A DNA stretch of 64,000 bases from Stenotrophomonas africana (GTDB lineage Bacteria > Pseudomonadota > Gammaproteobacteria > Xanthomonadales > Xanthomonadaceae): assembly GCF_013004645.1 (NCBI RefSeq), contig NZ_JABEME010000002.1, positions 1-64,000 on the forward strand, in the 5' to 3' direction. The position numbers and the translations under genes are program-made. This document shows positions 30,645 through 39,941 of this stretch, in pieces. Numbering within the stretch: the first letter of the stretch is position 1; every line of letters begins with the position of its first letter. The notes under the pieces are model-generated. The model was not told the DNA's origin. It saw only the letters and a list, made by a program, of their open reading frames with translations, and did not search any database.

Positions 30645-32072
30645 ATGAGCCACCGTACGTTGAAAGCCGTGCGCACACCTTTGGCGGCCTGCCTGTTGGT
30701 CGCCCTGGTCGCACCGGGCATGGCGTTCGCAGAGACCGCCAAAGAGAAAGCGCTGGAAGCACGCGTTGCCGAACTGGAACGCCAGGTCCAGCTGCTGCTG
30801 TCCTCGCAGCAACAACAACAGACCCAGATCAGCCAGACCCAGCAGGCGGTGACCGAAGTCCGCACAGTGCAGGCCGAGCAGAAGCCGGTCGCCTCTGTGC
30901 CGGCAGGCAAGCAGCCGATCCAGGTCACCACCATCACCCCGGGCGCGGCGCCGGGCACCACGGTCAAGATCGGTGGCTTCATCAAGGCCGACTTCCTGGC
31001 CACCCAGACCAGCGATGGCCAGCTGGCCGACGACGCCACCGGCCGCTCGCTGTACCTGCCGGGCCAGACCCCGGTGGAAGGCGCCGGCGGCAGCGGCAAG
31101 CGTTCGGGCACCGATTTCAACGCCCACGCCAAGTTCTCGCGCTTCAACCTGGGCATCGACAACGTGAGCGAATCGGGCAACAAGGCCGGTGCGTTCTTCG
31201 AGATGGACTTCTTCGGCAACTCGCTGGGCAACCAGACCGCCACCAATACCTACGGTGTGACCCTGCGTCATGCCTACATGTACTGGAACAACTGGATGGC
31301 CGGCCAGACCTGGTCCAACTTCATGGATGCGGCGTCGCTGCCGGAAGCGGTCGACTTCGTCGGCCCCACCGACGGCGTGATCTTCGTGCGCCAGGCCCAG
31401 GTGCGCTACACCCAGGGCGGCTTCAGCGTCGCACTGGAAAACCCGGAAACCACCACCCTCACCGGTACCCGCAATCCGGTCACCGGGGCCTGGACCAACG
31501 CCAGCGCCAACTCCGACCGTGGCAGCCTGCCCGACCTGACCCTGCGCTATGGCTGGAAGGGCAACTGGGGCACCTTCGGTGTCGGCGGCATCGTCCGTCA
31601 GCTAAAGGTCGACAACCAGGCCACCGGCGCCAAGGCCGACAAGGTGGCTGGCGGCCTGACACTGGGCGGCAAGTGGGTGATGGGTGACAGCGATTCGCTG
31701 CACTACCAGCTGACCGGCGGCGAAGGCATCGCCCGCTACATCGGCCTGGGCATCACTGCCGACAGCGCCTACGACGTGGCCCGCGACGAGCTCAACCCGA
31801 CCGGCGTGCTTGCCGGCTACGTGGGCTGGCGGCATGCGTTCTCGCCGAAGCTGCGCACCAACCTGATCTACGCGCGCAGCGACTACGACAACGACAGCAT
31901 CCTCGGCCCGCTGGTGACCAAGAGCGTGCAGAGCATCCGCGGCAACATCTTCTACTCGCCGCTGCCCAAGGTCGATATCGGTGCCGAGCTGATGTACGGC
32001 CGTCGCGAAGTGGAGAACGGCAACAAGGGTGACATCACCCGATTGCAGTTCACCACCAAGTACAGCTTCTAA
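30645..32072 (+). CDS. DcaP-like trimeric outer-membrane porin
   Basis: A protein of 475 residues with a signal peptide ending in PGMAFA. A coiled-coil follows (about 27-75, KALEARVAELERQVQLLL), then a barrel with regular aromatic beta-strands (KIGGFIKADFLAT, HAYMYWNNWMAGQTWSNF) and a terminal FTTKYSF strand ending in Phe. This matches the DcaP family of small-molecule/dicarboxylate outer-membrane channels. A GGAGAGAGGG ribosome-binding site supports the ATG at 30645. It is divergent from acs and followed by an MHS transporter, which suggests uptake of an organic acid. The substrate is not readable from sequence. Confidence 0.88.
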   Translation: MSHRTLKAVRTPLAACLLVALVAPGMAFAETAKEKALEARVAELERQVQLLLSSQQQQQTQISQTQQAVTEVRTVQAEQKPVASVPAGKQPIQVTTITPGAAPGTTVKIGGFIKADFLATQTSDGQLADDATGRSLYLPGQTPVEGAGGSGKRSGTDFNAHAKFSRFNLGIDNVSESGNKAGAFFEMDFFGNSLGNQTATNTYGVTLRHAYMYWNNWMAGQTWSNFMDAASLPEAVDFVGPTDGVIFVRQAQVRYTQGGFSVALENPETTTLTGTRNPVTGAWTNASANSDRGSLPDLTLRYGWKGNWGTFGVGGIVRQLKVDNQATGAKADKVAGGLTLGGKWVMGDSDSLHYQLTGGEGIARYIGLGITADSAYDVARDELNPTGVLAGYVGWRHAFSPKLRTNLIYARSDYDNDSILGPLVTKSVQSIRGNIFYSPLPKVDIGAELMYGRREVENGNKGDITRLQFTTKYSF

Positions 32073-32076
32073 AGGA

Positions 32077-32134
32077 GTGCCGACCAAGGTCGGCACCTAC
32101 AGAGATTGTGTGCCGACCAATGGTCGGCACCCAC
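32077..32134. repeat. Two GTGCCGACC-family REP palindromes
   Basis: GTGCCGACCAAGGTCGGCACCTAC (32077-32100) and GTGCCGACCAATGGTCGGCAC (32110-32130) lie in tandem between the porin and transporter genes. The first ends in CTAC, the complement of GTAG. Confidence 0.8.
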
Positions 32135-32166
32135 CAACAACGATTGCTTCGGAGGGGAAGCGTCCC

Positions 32167-33828
32167 ATGTCCAGTACACCCAGCACCGCACACAAAGCGG
32201 GCACCCTGACCCAGGGCCACAAGAAGGTCATCTTCGCCTCGAGCCTCGGTACGGTCTTCGAGTGGTATGACTTCTTCCTGTACGGCTCGCTAGCCGCCAT
32301 CATCGCCAAGCAGTTCTTCAGCGGTGTCAATGAAACCACGGGCATGATCTTCGCCCTGCTGGCGTTCGCCGCCGGCTTCTTCGTGCGTCCGTTCGGCGCG
32401 GCCTTCTTCGGCAGCCTCGGCGACCGCATCGGCCGCAAGTACACCTTCCTGGTCACCATCCTGATCATGGGCATCTCGACCTTCCTGGTCGGCGTGCTGC
32501 CCAACTACGCTTCAATCGGTTTCGCCGCGCCGGTGATCCTGATCATCCTGCGCCTGGCCCAGGGCCTGGCGATGGGCGGCGAGTACGGCGGTGCTGCCAC
32601 CTACGTGGCCGAGCATGCGCCGGACGACAAGCGTGGCCTGTACACCAGCTTCATCCAGTGCACCGCCACGCTCGGCCTGTTCATGTCGCTGCTGATCATC
32701 CTGGCCTGCCGCTACTTCCTGGGCAATGAAGCCTTCGAAGCCTGGGGCTGGCGCATCCCGTTCCTGGTCTCGATCCTGCTGCTGGGCGTGTCGGTGTGGA
32801 TCCGCCTGCAGCTGAGCGAATCGCCGCTGTTCCAGCAGATGAAGTCCGAGGGCAAGGGCTCCAAGACGCCGTTCCGTGACAGCCTGAAGGGCGGCAACCT
32901 GAAGCTGATGCTGCTGGTCCTGCTCGGCGCTGCAGCCGGCCAGGCCGTGGTCTGGTACGGCGGCCAGTTCTACGCGTTGTTCTTCCTCAGCAGCATGCTG
33001 AAGGTCGATGCCACCACCTCCTACCTGCTGATCGCGGCGGCGCTGGCGCTGGGCGTGCCGTTCTTCATCTTCTTCGGCTGGCTGTCCGACCGTATCGGCC
33101 GCAAGAAGATCATCCTGGCCGGCTGCCTGCTGGCAGCTGTTACCTACATCCCGATCTTCAAGGGCCTGACCCACTTCGCCAACCCGGCCATCGAAGAAGC
33201 CCGCAGCAGCTCGCCGGCCCTGGTCGTGGCCGATCCGAACACCTGCTCGTTCCAGTTCGATCCGGTGGGCCTGCGCAAGTTCACCAGCTCCTGCGACGTG
33301 GCCACCGCCGCGCTGACCAAGGCCGGTGTGCCGTACGACGTGCAGCCCGCCGCCGCCGGTTCGCTGGCGATGGTGAACGTGGGCAGCGCCAGCGTCACCT
33401 CGTATGAGGCCGCCGGCCTGACCAAGGAAGAAGGCAAGGCCAAGGCCGATGCGTTCGGTGCGGAACTGAAGACCGCCCTGACCACTGCCGGGTATCCGGC
33501 CAAGGCTGATGGCGCCCGCATCAACATCGCCGGCACCATCTTCATGCTGTGGCTGCTGGTGCTGTACGTGACCATGGTCTACGGCCCGATCGCCGCCTAC
33601 CTGGTGGAACTGTTCCCGACCCGCATCCGCTACACCTCGATGTCGCTGCCGTACCACATCGGCAACGGCTGGTTCGGTGGCTTCCTGCCGGCGATCTCCT
33701 TCGCGCTGGTGGCCGGTACCGGCAACCTGTACTACGGCCTGTGGTACCCCATCATCATCGCGCTGATGTCGGTGGTGATCGGTGGTCTGTTCCTGCGCGA
33801 GACCAAGGACGTGGATATCACCAAGTAA
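32167..33828 (+). CDS. MHS-family MFS transporter with a large periplasmic loop
   Basis: A 12-helix major facilitator of the metabolite:H+ symporter type, 553 residues. It begins with the family-typical ASSLGTVFEWYDFFLYGS and has the loop motifs GDRIGRKYTF and SDRIGRKKII. An insertion of about 115 residues at roughly 335-450 separates the late helices; it is soluble and contains Cys360 and Cys376. MHS members import organic acids, betaines or shikimate. Position next to the porin and acs suggests a carboxylate. ATG 32167 is chosen by homologous N-terminus and a GGAGGGG ribosome-binding site. Confidence 0.9.
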   Translation: MSSTPSTAHKAGTLTQGHKKVIFASSLGTVFEWYDFFLYGSLAAIIAKQFFSGVNETTGMIFALLAFAAGFFVRPFGAAFFGSLGDRIGRKYTFLVTILIMGISTFLVGVLPNYASIGFAAPVILIILRLAQGLAMGGEYGGAATYVAEHAPDDKRGLYTSFIQCTATLGLFMSLLIILACRYFLGNEAFEAWGWRIPFLVSILLLGVSVWIRLQLSESPLFQQMKSEGKGSKTPFRDSLKGGNLKLMLLVLLGAAAGQAVVWYGGQFYALFFLSSMLKVDATTSYLLIAAALALGVPFFIFFGWLSDRIGRKKIILAGCLLAAVTYIPIFKGLTHFANPAIEEARSSSPALVVADPNTCSFQFDPVGLRKFTSSCDVATAALTKAGVPYDVQPAAAGSLAMVNVGSASVTSYEAAGLTKEEGKAKADAFGAELKTALTTAGYPAKADGARINIAGTIFMLWLLVLYVTMVYGPIAAYLVELFPTRIRYTSMSLPYHIGNGWFGGFLPAISFALVAGTGNLYYGLWYPIIIALMSVVIGGLFLRETKDVDITK

Positions 33829-33833
33829 ACGGT

Positions 33834-33854
33834 GTGCCGACCAACGGTCGGCAC
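33834..33854. repeat. Single GTGCCGACC-family palindrome
   Basis: GTGCCGACCAACGGTCGGCAC follows the transporter stop by six bases. It has the same stem family as 32077-32134. Confidence 0.75.
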
Positions 33855-33964
33855 CCACCGGGTTTCAGGGGCCGTGGTGCAGACCGCGGCCTTTCTGTTT
33901 TCTGCGCCGTGTCATTTCGGCGCGCACTACCATTGCGTTGCGCAGCACCCCGTATAGTCGGCCC

Positions 33965-35365
33965 ATGACCACCACCGCCCCAGCCGCCATCCTGCACACC
34001 CTGCGTAGCGCCTGGCAGTCGCAGCGCCCCTCGCTCGACCAGCGCGAGGCCGACCTGCGCCGCCTGCGCGAAGCGTTGAAACCGCGCCTGGACGAGATGG
34101 CCCAGGCCATCGCCGAAGACTTCGGCCACCGTGCCCACGTCGAATCGAAACTGGCCGATGGCATGAGCGTGCTGTCGGCGATCGACCACCAGCGCCGTCA
34201 CCTGCGGCGCTGGTCGAAGCCGCAGCGCGTCGGCGCCGGCTGGCGGCTGTGGCCGGCGCGCGCGCAGCTGCGGCCGACGCCGCTGGGCGTGGTCGGGGTG
34301 ATCTCACCCTGGAACTACCCGGTCACCCTGGCGCTGGTGCCTTTGGCCACCGCGATCGCTGCCGGCAACCATGTGCTGCTGAAGCCTTCGGAACACACGC
34401 CGCGCACCAGCGCGTTCCTGGCCGATCTGCTGGCGAGCGTATTCCCGCCCGATCGGGTTGCGGTGGTGCAGGGTGGGGCGGACGTGGCGGCGGCAGTCTC
34501 TTCGCTGCCGCTGGACCATCTGCTGTTCACCGGCTCGACGGCGGTCGGCCGCAAGGTGATGGCCGCCGCGGCTGAGCATCTGGTACCGGTCACACTGGAG
34601 CTGGGCGGCAAGTCGCCGGCGATTGTCTGCCGCGATTTCCCGCTGGACAAAGCCGCCGCGCGGCTGGCCACCGGCAAGTGGTTCAACGCGGGCCAGACCT
34701 GCATCGCGCCGGATTATGTGCTGATCGATACCATTCGCCAGCGCGAATTCGTGCAGGCGCTGCAGCAGCAGGTACGCGAGCGCTACGGCGATTTCAGCAG
34801 CGCCGACGACTACACCCGCATCATCAACGAAGGCCAGTACCGGCGCCTGCAGGGCTATCTGACGCAGGCGCGCGAACGCGGCGTGCCGGTGATTCCGCTG
34901 GCGCAGGTGGATGAGGCGCGCGCCGACCGCGAGCGCCTGCTGGTGCCGACCGTGGTGCTGGACCCGCCGGACGACCTGGAGCTGATGCGCGAGGAGATCT
35001 TCGGGCCGATCCTGCCGGTGCGGGCCTACCCGGACCTGGAGGCGGCGCTGGCCGACGTGCTGTCCCGCGACCGGCCGCTGGCGCTGTATCCCTTCAGCCA
35101 CGACACGGCGACGGTGGAGCGCATCCTCGGCCAGGTGGTGGCCGGCGGGGTGACGGTGAATGACACGCTGCTGCACTTCGCCGCCGATGGCCTGCCGTTT
35201 GGTGGGGTGGGGGCCAGCGGCATGGGCGCGTACCACGGCCGGGCCGGGTTCGATGCGATGAGCAAGCGGCTGCCGGTGCTGTGGCAGTCGCGCTGGGCGG
35301 CCAGTGACCGGCTGCGGCCGCCGTATTCGAAGATTGCGGGGCTGTTGAAGCTGTTGGTGCGGTGA
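33965..35365 (+). CDS. Aldehyde dehydrogenase, coniferyl-aldehyde-dehydrogenase type
   Basis: A short-form NAD(P)-dependent aldehyde dehydrogenase of 466 residues. It has an N-terminal helical QREADLRRLREALKPRLDEM region, GVISPWNYPV and FTGSTAVGRKVM for the cofactor fold, LELGGKSPAI with the general-base Glu, and the catalytic Cys in NAGQTCIAPDY. Length and N-terminus match coniferyl/fatty-aldehyde dehydrogenases of the CALDH group. The natural aldehyde is unknown. ATG 33965 is chosen over upstream in-frame codons that would run through a REP. Confidence 0.92.
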   Translation: MTTTAPAAILHTLRSAWQSQRPSLDQREADLRRLREALKPRLDEMAQAIAEDFGHRAHVESKLADGMSVLSAIDHQRRHLRRWSKPQRVGAGWRLWPARAQLRPTPLGVVGVISPWNYPVTLALVPLATAIAAGNHVLLKPSEHTPRTSAFLADLLASVFPPDRVAVVQGGADVAAAVSSLPLDHLLFTGSTAVGRKVMAAAAEHLVPVTLELGGKSPAIVCRDFPLDKAAARLATGKWFNAGQTCIAPDYVLIDTIRQREFVQALQQQVRERYGDFSSADDYTRIINEGQYRRLQGYLTQARERGVPVIPLAQVDEARADRERLLVPTVVLDPPDDLELMREEIFGPILPVRAYPDLEAALADVLSRDRPLALYPFSHDTATVERILGQVVAGGVTVNDTLLHFAADGLPFGGVGASGMGAYHGRAGFDAMSKRLPVLWQSRWAASDRLRPPYSKIAGLLKLLVR

Positions 35366-35375
35366 TCGGGTTCCG

Positions 35376-35436
35376 GTAGGTGCCAACCTTGGTTGGCACA
35401 GGGTGATTGCCGGCGCCAACCAAGGTTGGCGTCTAC
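35376..35436. repeat. GTAG REP dimer (CCAACC family)
   Basis: GTAGGTGCCAACCTTGGTTGGCAC and the inverted GCCAACCAAGGTTGGCGTCTAC. It lies between the aldehyde dehydrogenase and xth. Confidence 0.85.
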
Positions 35437-35483
35437 CGGGGTATAAGGGCGCCCATCAAGGCCCACCCGGGTAGAATGCCCGC

Positions 35484-36266
35484 ATGAAGATCGCCTCGTG
35501 GAACGTCAATTCGCTCAATGTCCGCCTGTCGCACCTGGAGCAGTGGCTCAAGGAGTTCGGCCCGGACATCGTCGGTATCCAGGAAACCAAGCTGGAGGAC
35601 CACAAGTTCCCCGATTCGGCGCTGATCGCCGCGGGTTACCGCAGCGTGTTCGCCGGCCAGAAGACCTACAACGGCGTGGCGCTGCTGTCGCGTGAGCCTG
35701 CGCAGGACGTGCAGATCGGCATTCCCGGCTTCGAGGACGAACAGAAGCGTGTCATCGCCGGTACCTTCGGCGACCTGCGTGTGATCAACCTGTACGTGGT
35801 CAACGGCCAGGACATCGGCACTGACAAGTACGACTACAAGCTGCGCTGGCTGGAAGCGGTGCATGCGTGGATCGCCGAAGAACTGCAGCGGCATCCGAAG
35901 CTGATCGTGATGGGCGACTTCAACATCGCCCCGGACGCGCGCGATGTGCACGACCCGGAGGTCTGGAACGAAAACCACATCCTGACCTCCACCGCCGAGC
36001 GTGGCGCATTGAACAAGCTGCTGCAGCTGGGCCTGCACGATGGCTTCCGCCTGCACAACGACGAGGCGGGTACCTTCAGCTGGTGGGATTACCGGGCGGC
36101 CGGTTTCCGCCGCAACCTGGGCCTGCGCATCGACCTGACCCTGGTCTCCGACGCCCTGAAGGGCAGTGCGGTGGCCTCGGGCATCGACCGCGAGCCGCGT
36201 ACCTGGGAACGCCCGAGCGACCATGCGCCGGCGTGGGTGGAAGTAGAGTCGAGCTTGCTCGACTGA
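35484..36266 (+). CDS. xth: Exodeoxyribonuclease III / AP endonuclease
   Basis: An ExoIII-family enzyme of 260 residues acting at abasic sites in base-excision repair. Catalytic blocks are WNVNSLNVR, the metal-ligand Glu in QETKLED, GDFNIAPDARDVHDP, LRIDLTLVSD and the terminal PSDHAPAWVEV with Asp-His. The last five residues (ESSLLD after VEV) and the stop are encoded by the start of a GTAG REP element, so the C-terminus has been shaped by the repeat. The active site is complete before that point. Confidence 0.95.
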   Translation: MKIASWNVNSLNVRLSHLEQWLKEFGPDIVGIQETKLEDHKFPDSALIAAGYRSVFAGQKTYNGVALLSREPAQDVQIGIPGFEDEQKRVIAGTFGDLRVINLYVVNGQDIGTDKYDYKLRWLEAVHAWIAEELQRHPKLIVMGDFNIAPDARDVHDPEVWNENHILTSTAERGALNKLLQLGLHDGFRLHNDEAGTFSWWDYRAAGFRRNLGLRIDLTLVSDALKGSAVASGIDREPRTWERPSDHAPAWVEVESSLLD

Positions 36267-36298
36267 TCTCCCATGCAGTCGAGCAAGCTCGACTCTAC
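36243..36298. repeat. GTAG REP dimer overlapping the xth stop
   Basis: GTAGAGTCGAGCTTGCTCGAC begins at 36243 inside xth and includes its TGA (36264-36266). The inverted partner GTCGAGCAAGCTCGACTCTAC ends at 36298. Confidence 0.87.
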
Positions 36299-36369
36299 AG
36301 AACAAGGCCCGACGATTGCCGGGCCCGTTGTGATGCGCCTGCCGGCCAGTAGCCGGCACGACCGCCGCG

Positions 36370-36621
36370 TCAGCGTATGCTCTTGCGGGTGAACAGGTTG
36401 ACGATCGCCAGCAGGATCACCGCACCGATCAGCGAGAACAGGAACGTGCGGATGGTGATCGCTTCGTTGATGCCGCCGCCGAACAGCCAGCCGGAAATCA
36501 GCGCGCCGACGATGCCGACCACGATGTTGAGGATGATGCCCTGCTGGGCATCGCGCTTCATGATGATGCTGGCCAGCCAGCCTACGATGCCGCCGACGAT
36601 CAGCCAGATGATGATGCCCAT
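36370..36621 (-). CDS. GlsB/YeaQ/YmgE-family stress-response membrane protein
   Basis: A small protein of 83 residues made almost wholly of three membrane segments with Gly motifs (MGIIIWLIVGGIVGWLASII, ILNIVVGIVGALISGWLFGG, LFSLIGAVILLAIVNLF). This is the transglycosylase-associated / GlsB-YeaQ family, often induced by stress; its molecular function is not established. A GGAGG ribosome-binding site (complement of 36628-36632) fixes the start at 36621, although the frame stays open far upstream. Confidence 0.9.
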   Translation of the reverse strand: MGIIIWLIVGGIVGWLASIIMKRDAQQGIILNIVVGIVGALISGWLFGGGINEAITIRTFLFSLIGAVILLAIVNLFTRKSIR

Positions 36622-36705
36622 GATCGAACCTCCGGTGGGGAACTGTGACCAGTTGACGCGCACGGCTGTGAACCCGTCGTGCAATTGCGTGACGGGCGCG
36701 TGCGG

Positions 36706-37305
36706 ATGAGCCTGCCAGCCACCCTCGACGGCCCGTGGCGCTTCGGTCCGGTGACGGTCTGGCGCCGCCCGCACGTGCCGGGCCACCGCGGTGAACCGCA
36801 GGCACGGCAGGTGCTGGCGCAGGCATTGGGCGCCGACCCGGAGACGCTGCCGCTGGTCCGCGACGACAAGGGCCGGCCGGAACTGAGCGGCGCGCTGGCC
36901 CATTACGGCACCGGCTGGAGCCACAGCGGCGAGGTGCTGCTGGTGGCGCTGGGCGAAGGCGTGCGGCTGGGCGTGGACCTGGAGCTGCTGCGGCCGCGGC
37001 CGCGCCTGCTGGAGATCGTGCAGCGCTTCTTCCATCCCGAGGAGGTGGCCTGGCTGCAGAGCCTGGATGAGGCCGGGCGCGAGCACTGGTTCTTCCGCGT
37101 GTGGTGCATCAAGGAGGCCATCCTGAAGGCGCACGGGCAGGGCATTTCGTTCGGCCTGCACCGGCTGCTGCTGGCGCCGGGGGCGGATGGTTCCCTGCAT
37201 CTGCGCTGGTGCGACCCGGAACTGGGCGAGGCCGCGCGGTGGCACCTGCACGAATGGCAGGCCACCGGCCAGTTCCGTGCGGCGTTGGCCTGGTATCCGC
37301 ACTGA
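36706..37305 (+). CDS. 4'-phosphopantetheinyl transferase family protein
   Basis: An Sfp/HetI-type transferase of 199 residues that moves 4'-phosphopantetheine from CoA to a carrier-protein Ser. The Mg2+-binding GVDLELLRPR motif and the WCIKEAILKAHG motif are both present. The carrier is unknown, and no NRPS or PKS is in the window. ATG 36706 is chosen; an in-frame upstream start at 36679 would add nine residues. It is 39 bases upstream of rsmG. Confidence 0.85.
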   Translation: MSLPATLDGPWRFGPVTVWRRPHVPGHRGEPQARQVLAQALGADPETLPLVRDDKGRPELSGALAHYGTGWSHSGEVLLVALGEGVRLGVDLELLRPRPRLLEIVQRFFHPEEVAWLQSLDEAGREHWFFRVWCIKEAILKAHGQGISFGLHRLLLAPGADGSLHLRWCDPELGEAARWHLHEWQATGQFRAALAWYPH

Positions 37306-37344
37306 AGCGGGGAATCAGCGCGCAAAACCGGCGATAATGCCGGC

Positions 37345-37983
37345 ATGAGCGAACACCCACTTCCCGCCAGCGTGGCTGCCACGCTGGAACAGGGCCTGGC
37401 CAGCATGGGCCTGGACGCCGCGCTGGCGCCGCCGCTGCTGCGCTACCTGGCCCTGCTGCACCGCTGGAACGGCACCTACAACCTCACCGCCATCCGCGAC
37501 CCGCAGGAGATGGTCACCCGTCACCTGCTCGACTCGCTGGCGATGCAGCCGTTCGTGGCCGATGGCAGCCTGGCCGACCTCGGCACCGGCCCCGGGCTGC
37601 CCGGCATCCCGCTGGCGATCGCCTGCCCGGGCCTGCAGGTCACCCTGGTCGAGAGCAACGGCAAGAAGGCGCGCTTCATGCGCGAGGCCGTGCGCCAGCT
37701 GGGTCTGGACAATGCCCGCGTGGCCGAATCGCGCGCCGAGGCGCTGGACGAGGCCGGCCGCTACGACCAGCTGACCGCGCGCGCGATGGACACCCTGGCC
37801 GGCATCGTCCGCGTTGGCGGCCACCTGCTGCGCCCCGGCGGCGTACTGCTGGCCATGAAGGGCGTCTACCCGCATGAGGAGATCGCGGACCTGCCGGCTG
37901 GCTGGCAGGTGCGTGAGGTGACCCCGTTGAGCGTGCCCGGCCTGGCCGGCGAACGCCACCTGGTCACTGTTACAGGTCCCTGA
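37345..37983 (+). CDS. rsmG: 16S rRNA (guanine-527-N7) methyltransferase
   Basis: RsmG (GidB), 212 residues, an S-adenosylmethionine-dependent methyltransferase of 16S rRNA G527. Typical blocks are [28 protein letters not shown], the SAM loop [16 protein letters not shown] and LTARAMDTL. It lies directly upstream of parA-parB, the conserved rsmG-parA-parB order. Confidence 0.96.
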   Translation: MSEHPLPASVAATLEQGLASMGLDAALAPPLLRYLALLHRWNGTYNLTAIRDPQEMVTRHLLDSLAMQPFVADGSLADLGTGPGLPGIPLAIACPGLQVTLVESNGKKARFMREAVRQLGLDNARVAESRAEALDEAGRYDQLTARAMDTLAGIVRVGGHLLRPGGVLLAMKGVYPHEEIADLPAGWQVREVTPLSVPGLAGERHLVTVTGP

Positions 37984-38030
37984 TTCCCGCCGCCAGCCCC
38001 TTGTGGAACAACGGGTTGGCGATCCACGAT

Positions 38031-38059
38031 TTCCGCAAGGGGCCGGTTGTACGCATAAT
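38031..38059 (+). promoter_or_regulatory. Predicted sigma70 promoter of parAB
   Basis: CATAAT at 38054-38059 matches five of six -10 positions, with a weak -35 TTCCGC at 38031-38036 at 17-base spacing. It lies 37 bases before the parA ATG. Confidence 0.4.
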
Positions 38060-38095
38060 GACCGGTCCCAGCACACGTCGACGAGGCACACCCGC

Positions 38096-38893
38096 ATGGC
38101 CCGCATCATCGCCATCGCCAACCAGAAGGGTGGCGTCGGCAAGACCACGACCGCCGTCAACCTGGCCGCTTCCCTGGCCAACGCACCCAAGCGCGTGCTG
38201 TTGGTCGACCTGGATTCGCAGGGCAACGCGACCATGGGCAGTGGCGTGGACAAGCGTGAGCTGGTCTCCTCCACCTACGATCTGCTGCTGGGCGAGTCCA
38301 GCGCCGCCGACGTGCGCGTGCAGACCGCCGAAGGCTACGACCTGCTGCCCGGCAACATCGACCTGACCGCCGCCGAGATCCAGCTGATGGCGCAGAGCGA
38401 GCGCGAGCAACGGCTGAAGCGTGCGCTGGCACCGATACGCGATGAGTACGACTACATCCTGATCGACTGCCCGCCGGCGCTGTCGCTGCTGACGCTCAAT
38501 GCGCTGGCCGCCGCCGATTCGGTGATCGTGCCGATGCAGTGCGAGTACTACGCGCTGGAAGGCCTGAGCGCGCTGGTGGAAACCATCGAAGCGCTACGCG
38601 CCAACCTCAACCCGGCGCTGGAGATCGAAGGCGTGCTGCGCACCATGTTCGACGTGCGCAACAACCTGGCCAACGCGGTCTCGGCCGAGCTCACCGAGCA
38701 CTTCGGCGACCGCGTGTTCCGCACCATCGTGCCGCGCAACGTGCGCCTGGCCGAGGCGCCCAGCCATGGCCAGAGCATCGTCGGCTACGACCGCGCCTCG
38801 CGCGGCGGCGTGGCCTACCTGGGCCTGGCCGGCGAGATCATCCGCCGCAACAACGAACGCAACAAGGCCGCCAAGGCCGTGGAGACCGTCTGA
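38096..38893 (+). CDS. parA: Chromosome-partitioning ATPase ParA
   Basis: ParA/Soj, 265 residues. It has the deviant Walker A NQKGGVGKTTTAVNLA at about 9-24, Walker A' VDLDSQGNATMG and Walker B DYILIDCPP. It forms DNA-bound gradients that move ParB-parS complexes during chromosome segregation. The N-terminus is short, without the extra DNA-binding domain of plasmid ParA proteins, which supports a chromosomal role. Its TGA overlaps the parB ATG by one base. Confidence 0.95.
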   Translation: MARIIAIANQKGGVGKTTTAVNLAASLANAPKRVLLVDLDSQGNATMGSGVDKRELVSSTYDLLLGESSAADVRVQTAEGYDLLPGNIDLTAAEIQLMAQSEREQRLKRALAPIRDEYDYILIDCPPALSLLTLNALAAADSVIVPMQCEYYALEGLSALVETIEALRANLNPALEIEGVLRTMFDVRNNLANAVSAELTEHFGDRVFRTIVPRNVRLAEAPSHGQSIVGYDRASRGGVAYLGLAGEIIRRNNERNKAAKAVETV

Positions 38894-39816
38894 TGACCAG
38901 CAGCAAGCCGGCAGCCAAGAAGCGAGGCCTCGGCCGTGGCCTGGATGCGCTGCTGGGTCCCAAGGGGGCGGTCAGCCAGGTGCAGGCCACCACCGCGGTG
39001 ATCGAGCCGCTGCCGGGTGAAGTACTGCGCAAGCTGGCCGTGGGTCAGCTGCAGCCGGGCAAGTACCAGCCGCGCCGCGAGATGGACGAGGGCAAGCTCT
39101 CCGAGCTGGCCGACTCGATCAAGTCGCAGGGCGTGATCCAGCCGATCCTGGTGCGCCAGCTGCCGGCGGGCAACTACGAAATCGTCGCCGGTGAACGCCG
39201 CTGGCGCGCATCGCAGCTGGCCGGCCTGGACGAAGTGCCGGTGGTGGTGCGCGAGCTGGAAGACCGCACCGTCATCGCGATGGCGCTGATCGAGAACATC
39301 CAGCGCGAAGACCTCAACCCGCTGGAAGAAGCCGAGGCGCTGCAGCGCCTGATCAGCGAGTTCACCCTGACCCATGCCGAGGCCGCCGAGGCCGTCGGCC
39401 GCTCGCGCGCGGCGGTGTCCAACCTGCTGCGCCTGCTGGAGCTGCCGGTGGCGATCCGCCTGCTGCTGGAAACCCGCCGCCTGGAAATGGGCCACGCCCG
39501 CGCGCTGCTGACCCTGGCTCCCGAGCTGGCCGGCAAGCTGGCCCAGGAAGCAGCCGATGAAGGCTGGTCGGTGCGCGAGGTCGAGCGCCGTGCGCAGGCC
39601 TTCGCGGCCGGCAAGGTGCCGAGCAACCGCCCGGCGGCCACGCCGAAGGTGCAGCAGGCCGACATCGCCTCGCTGGAGACCGAGCTGTCCGAAGCATTGG
39701 GGGCCAAGGTGGCGATCAGCCACGGCCGTGGCGGAAAGGGCAAGCTGATCATCCACTACACCGACCTGGATACCCTGGACGGCGTGCTGGAAAAGCTGCG
39801 CGCGCGCCAGGGCTGA
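38893..39816 (+). CDS. parB: Chromosome-partitioning CTPase ParB
   Basis: ParB/Spo0J, 307 residues. The N-terminal KKRGLGRGLDALLG motif that stimulates ParA is followed by the CTP-binding region (VAGERRWRASQLAG; ENIQREDLNPLEEA) at about 95-150. The helix-turn-helix (LTHAEAAEAVGRSRAAVSNLLRL) recognises parS, and the C-terminus is a dimerisation domain. I saw no 16-bp parS palindrome near the gene or elsewhere in the window. Confidence 0.95.
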   Translation: MTSSKPAAKKRGLGRGLDALLGPKGAVSQVQATTAVIEPLPGEVLRKLAVGQLQPGKYQPRREMDEGKLSELADSIKSQGVIQPILVRQLPAGNYEIVAGERRWRASQLAGLDEVPVVVRELEDRTVIAMALIENIQREDLNPLEEAEALQRLISEFTLTHAEAAEAVGRSRAAVSNLLRLLELPVAIRLLLETRRLEMGHARALLTLAPELAGKLAQEAADEGWSVREVERRAQAFAAGKVPSNRPAATPKVQQADIASLETELSEALGAKVAISHGRGGKGKLIIHYTDLDTLDGVLEKLRARQG

Positions 39817-39941
39817 GCCCGGCGCAGCGCCAGGGGCCGGCCCGTTCCTGCCGTGTCCCGCGAATGACAGGGAACGTACCGCCGCGCGCGCCGTGGGAAT
39901 GCACTGCCTTCCGGTCCGTGGCCTCATCCAGGGAACAGGAC

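Noticed and set aside
38096..39816. parS centromere near parAB
   Set aside because: I looked for TGTTTCACGTGAAACA-like palindromes in and around parAB and elsewhere in the window and saw none.
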